Positions 61,434 to 64,000 of a DNA stretch of 64,000 bases are shown here, piece after piece. The stretch is from the NCBI RefSeq assembly GCF_030954495.1, contig NZ_JAVHUW010000083.1, positions 124,001 to 188,000 on the forward strand, in the 5' to 3' direction. Source of the stretch: Candidatus Desulfosporosinus nitrosoreducens. Lineage in GTDB: Bacteria > Bacillota > Desulfitobacteriia > Desulfitobacteriales > Desulfitobacteriaceae. The translations under genes and the position numbers were made by a program. The notes beneath the pieces are model-generated. The model was given only the letters and a program-made list of their open reading frames with translations. It was not told the DNA's origin and ran no database searches. Positions within the stretch are counted from its first letter, which is position 1; each line of letters starts with the position of its first letter.

Positions 61434-61520
61434 GCGGTCGTGGCGGAACTGGCAGACGCGCTAGATTCAGGTTCTAGTGCTCGCAAGGGCATGGAGGTTC
61501 AAGTCCTCTCGACCGCACCA
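61434..61520 (+). tRNA. tRNA-Leu (anticodon CAG)
   Basis: 87 bases including encoded CCA. Acceptor arms GCGGTCG/CGACCGC pair perfectly; anticodon stem CTAGA/TCTAG with loop TTCAGGT gives CAG; a long variable arm (GCTCGCAAGGGC) marks a class II Leu tRNA; T arm contains GGTTCAAGTCC. Confidence 0.97.
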
Positions 61521-61532
61521 TAATTTGTCTAG

Positions 61533-61557
61533 AAACCCGCTATTCATGCGGGTTTTA
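61533..61557 (+). terminator. Terminator after tRNA-Leu
   Basis: A perfect 8-bp stem (61533-61540 with 61548-61555), 7-nt loop, T-containing arm. Confidence 0.8.
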
Positions 61558-61588
61558 CCGTTTCTATAGGTTTTGTTAAACCCCACTT

Positions 61589-61795
61589 TTAACCAAAAGA
61601 CATAAAAAAGAAGGCCTTCATCGCAGTTACTAATTTCCTTGTTCCCACCATATTGATGGCCCTTTTCAAATTATAGGCAAGAAAACTAAGCCCCAGCTCA
61701 CCTGTGGCTTTTTCTATACCCTTGCATAACAGATAATGGGCTTCATGATACCATTTAACCGTGCCAAAAGGATGCTCCGATAAGCCATCCTCGGA
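61589..61795 (-). pseudogene. Transposase C-terminal relic (IS1182-like)
   Basis: The minus-strand frame reads GLSEHPFGTVKWYHEAHYLL, then CKGIEKATGELGLSFLAYN and LKRAINMVGTRKLVTAMKA before a stop at 61589. The EHPFGTVK-W and AYNLKRAIN motifs are typical of the end of IS1182-family DDE transposases. Only this fragment remains. Confidence 0.75.
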
Positions 61796-61799
61796 AATT

Positions 61800-62260
61800 C
61801 CCTACAATGCTTTCAAATTACTAAAGCGACGGGCTAAGAAAAAAGTAATTTTACATATACGCGATGATATACCAACCCAAAAGCTGCGGTTATGGAAGTA
61901 CTTTGTGATATATCGACAGTATTTTCTATATTTTAATGATTAATGTGTTACCTATCTGTCTTCTATGGTACAATATAACGTATTATACAAATGAATGAGA
62001 ACAAAATGAACTTACAAAAGAATGAGAAAAGAGAAAAGAGATAAAGTTTCCAAAGTATAATAGGCCCCAGCATCAATACCATAGGATGCTAGGGGTTTTT
62101 AGTATCGCAAGATAGAGAGATGTTAAAATAAATACAAAGGCAAAGAACAAAGCAAAGTACAAAAGGCGCGTTAAAGAAATTAAAGTTATTTTTGAGAAAT
62201 TAGTTTAATTCTTAAGGACAAAATTATAAACTTGGAAAATTCCAATAGCAGGAGGGCATT
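61800..62260. other. Intergenic stretch upstream of ubiX
   Basis: No supported gene. Holds an orphan terminator at 62065 and the AT-rich promoter region of ubiX. Confidence 0.35.
62065..62100 (+). terminator. Orphan intrinsic terminator
   Basis: Stem CCCCAGCATC/GATGCTAGGGG (62065-62074 with 62085-62095, one bulge), 9-nt loop, five T. Confidence 0.75.
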
Positions 62261-62821
62261 ATGAGCAAACGTTTAATCGTGGGTTTAACAGGGGCAAGTG
62301 GTTCTGTCTATGCACTTAGTTTAATCAATACTTTGGCTTTAATGGATTGGCAAATCGAATTAGTCATGACCCCAACCGGAGAAAAAGTATTGGCCTATGA
62401 AACGGGAGCGGACCGATCAGCTTTGCCCCAGAATGTCACGATTCATGAAAATACGAATCTATTTTCCTCTTTAGCCAGTGGGTCTTATCGTACGAGCGGT
62501 ATGGTTGTGATTCCCTGTTCCATGAACACTCTGGGGTTAATGGCGACTGGTACCGGAGATCACCTTTTAGCTAGGGCCGCGCAAGTAACTTTAAAAGAAC
62601 GCCATCCCCTCGTCGTGGTCCCTCGTGAAATGCCTTATAATATAATTCATTTAGAAAACATGCTGCGTCTGGCAAGAGCCGGAGCTACGATTATGCCTGC
62701 TTCGCCGGGCTTTTATCATCATCCGCAGCAAATTCAGGATTTAGTTAATCATGTTGTCGGCAGGGTTCTGGATCAATTTGGCATTGAACACACCCTGTTT
62801 GAACGCTGGAGCGGAGTTTGA
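62261..62821 (+). CDS. ubiX: UbiX-family flavin prenyltransferase
   Basis: 186 residues. VGLTGASGSVYALSLI at the N-terminus binds flavin phosphate; VIPCSMNTLGLMATG near 88 and VVVPREMPYNIIHLENMLRLARAGATIMPASPGFY near 118-152 are the family signatures. It makes prenylated FMN for a UbiD-type decarboxylase. Together with MqnP upstream it could serve the late decarboxylation of futalosine-route menaquinone synthesis (MqnM role), although the two loci are 55 kb apart. AGGAGG before the ATG. Confidence 0.93.
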   Translation: MSKRLIVGLTGASGSVYALSLINTLALMDWQIELVMTPTGEKVLAYETGADRSALPQNVTIHENTNLFSSLASGSYRTSGMVVIPCSMNTLGLMATGTGDHLLARAAQVTLKERHPLVVVPREMPYNIIHLENMLRLARAGATIMPASPGFYHHPQQIQDLVNHVVGRVLDQFGIEHTLFERWSGV

Positions 62822-62898
62822 ATATCTGAGGAAATAACGCTAAATAGAAACCGGGATAGTTGATATGGAAAACTTAGGTGAGAGTAGGGTGGGAAATT

Positions 62899-63192
62899 GT
62901 GATACTGAAAACTTTTCTAGTTGTTTATATCCTTTGGAATTGTTATGTTTTTATAGCAATGGGACGAGACAAGCGCAGAGCCAAGCTGCATCGCTGGAGA
63001 ATTTCTGAGACGAGCCTGCTGGGGATGGGGGTTGTTTTGGGAGGAGTGGGGCTTTACGCAGGTATGAAGTGCTTTCACCATAAAACAGCTCATAAAAAGT
63101 TCGTTTTTGGCGTCCCGCTGCTTATGGCCTTTAATGTGGTTGTCTTAGGGTTTTTATTATATCAGGGGCATCACCGCCTGGGGCTTTTTTAA
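62899..63192 (+). CDS. DUF1294 membrane protein
   Basis: About 97 residues with three membrane helices and the DUF1294 pattern: MGRDKRRAKLHRWRISETSLL near 22-42, GVGLYAGMKCFHHKTAHKKF near 50-70. Function of the family is unknown. GTG 62899 with AGGGTGGGA upstream is preferred over GTG 62878. Confidence 0.8.
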   Translation: MILKTFLVVYILWNCYVFIAMGRDKRRAKLHRWRISETSLLGMGVVLGGVGLYAGMKCFHHKTAHKKFVFGVPLLMAFNVVVLGFLLYQGHHRLGLF

Positions 63193-63330
63193 TGGAGAAC
63201 TATAGTAGTTTATTTCAAATTGTTATGCCGATAGGCCAAATTGGCTTGTTTTCAAAATAAATTTTGATGGGACTAAGGTCTAATGGAACTGAGTTCTAGT
63301 GGGATTAAGGTCTAAATGGGGGTTAATCAC

Positions 63331-64000
63331 ATGGTTGAACTTATGGATGTGAAAGATTACGCACAGCAAATTGCTGAAGCGATAGCAACGGTTGTGAAAA
63401 TAGACATTGAAATAGCTGATCAGCAATTAATCCGCATCGCGGGAACCGGCCGGTATTATAAAGGGGTCGGGCAATCAATGGACCGCCAAGGGTATGTGTA
63501 TCGGGAAGTCTTGCGCACAGGGCATCAGTTCGTTATAGAAACTCCGGGTATTCATCCTCTCTGTGGCCCTTGCAAAGCTCGCGGGAACTGCTCGGAAAAG
63601 TATGAGGTTGTTTCCCCGATTAATGTCGATGGCAAAGCAGTTGGGGCCATTGGGATGATTTGTTTTACGGAAGCACAGGCCAGGCTGATTGCTGAAAATC
63701 AGCATTCCTATCTCATTTTCCTGACGAAAATGGCTGAGACTATTGCTTTAAAGCTTAAAGAGCAGGAATTTTTGGCAGGGCTTGTTTCTGCTAACCGGTA
63801 TCTGAATTCGATTATTGACTGTCTGGATGAAGAGCTGCTGACTACCGATCTCGACGGCACGATCCTCCACTTTAACCAAGCGGCGCAACGTCTCTTTAGC
63901 ACGAATTTGCTTCATCCAAGCAGCCATTTAAATACCTTGTTTCCGCCGCAGATAGCCTCGGAAATTTTAGCGGTTGGCAAAAATGCTGAAGACGTGATTG
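63331..64000 (+). CDS. Sigma-54 type regulator with Cys-bearing sensory domain, N-terminal part
   Basis: At least 223 codons, open to the right edge. ATG 63331 has TGGGGG 8-9 nt upstream. Residues 1-135 form a GAF-like sensor containing C-x2-C-x5-C in the segment HPLCGPCKARGNCSEKYEV near 72-90, which could hold an iron-sulfur cluster. A PAS domain follows (ANRYLNSIIDCLDEELLTTDLDG, NQAAQRLF, about 150-190). This order is typical of sigma-54 enhancer-binding activators, but the AAA+ domain lies beyond the window. Confidence 0.65.
   Translation, partial: MVELMDVKDYAQQIAEAIATVVKIDIEIADQQLIRIAGTGRYYKGVGQSMDRQGYVYREVLRTGHQFVIETPGIHPLCGPCKARGNCSEKYEVVSPINVDGKAVGAIGMICFTEAQARLIAENQHSYLIFLTKMAETIALKLKEQEFLAGLVSANRYLNSIIDCLDEELLTTDLDGTILHFNQAAQRLFSTNLLHPSSHLNTLFPPQIASEILAVGKNAEDVI

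Noticed and set aside
61434..61520. tRNA-Leu as the attachment site of the prophage
   Set aside because: No integrase is present and no copy of the tRNA 3' end was found at the left side of the tail cluster near 36.3 kb.
61761..61943. 60-codon plus-strand ORF
   Set aside because: It begins antisense to the IS1182-like transposase relic and lacks a ribosome site.

Overview
The window looks like chromosome of an anaerobic, spore-former-type Firmicute of the Desulfosporosinus/Desulfitobacterium group (Peptococcaceae). This is inferred from gene content: a futalosine menaquinone cluster, a siroheme-dependent heme (Ahb) cluster with ResB/CcsA and a small c-type cytochrome, sigma-54 regulators, strong GGAGG ribosome sites with frequent TTG/GTG starts, and FlxA, YtpB and PhoH proteins. 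No 16S or other phylogenetic marker is present.

Layout. 1-5.0 kb: the edge of a sigma-54 activator, a molybdopterin-binding protein, an XdhC-like protein, and an iron alcohol dehydrogenase behind a near-consensus sigma-54 promoter. 5.3-12.1 kb: speD, then a respiratory quinone/secretion operon (HepS-like, MqnP, MqnE, MqnC, TatC, TatA, HepT). 12.6-24.7 kb: cytochrome c maturation (resB, ccsA) and heme synthesis from glutamyl-tRNA through siroheme (Met8-like, hemA, hemC, cobA-hemD, ahbC, hemB, ahbAB fusion, hemL), ending in a di-heme cytochrome. The last gene of the heme pathway, ahbD, survives only as a 51-codon relic that joins its N-terminus directly to its C-terminus. 24.8-36.3 kb: housekeeping and accessory genes (SDH-type protein, TatA, a C35-terpene synthase facing a second polyprenyl synthase, FMN reductase, carbonic anhydrase, PhoH ATPase, C1 peptidase, FlxA, methyltransferase) and two copies of a roughly 130-bp structured repeat.

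36.5-60.8 kb is a prophage-derived contractile tail cluster. It has a CI-type repressor, a divergent promoter region, an ArpU-like activator, four head-tail connector or tail-completion genes, sheath, tube, a chaperone with a -1 frameshift site, tape measure, complete baseplate, fibre, XhlA, holin and a DUF1906 lysin. There is no terminase, portal, protease, capsid or integrase, so it is best read as an R-type tailocin or a prophage that lost its head. Between the fibre and the lysis genes sits a low-GC cargo: a decayed IS110-family element, then a radical SAM/SPASM maturase overlapping a gene for a 237-residue protein with 36 cysteines spaced every 3-4 residues, followed by two unrecognised genes and a terminator. 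This is the strongest candidate for an undescribed system: a radical-SAM-modified cysteine-repeat protein carried by a phage-tail particle.

60.8-64 kb returns to chromosome: a small HTH protein, tRNA-Leu(CAG), a transposase relic, ubiX, a DUF1294 membrane protein and the start of a second sigma-54 regulator. All calls come from reading the sequence; no database search was run.
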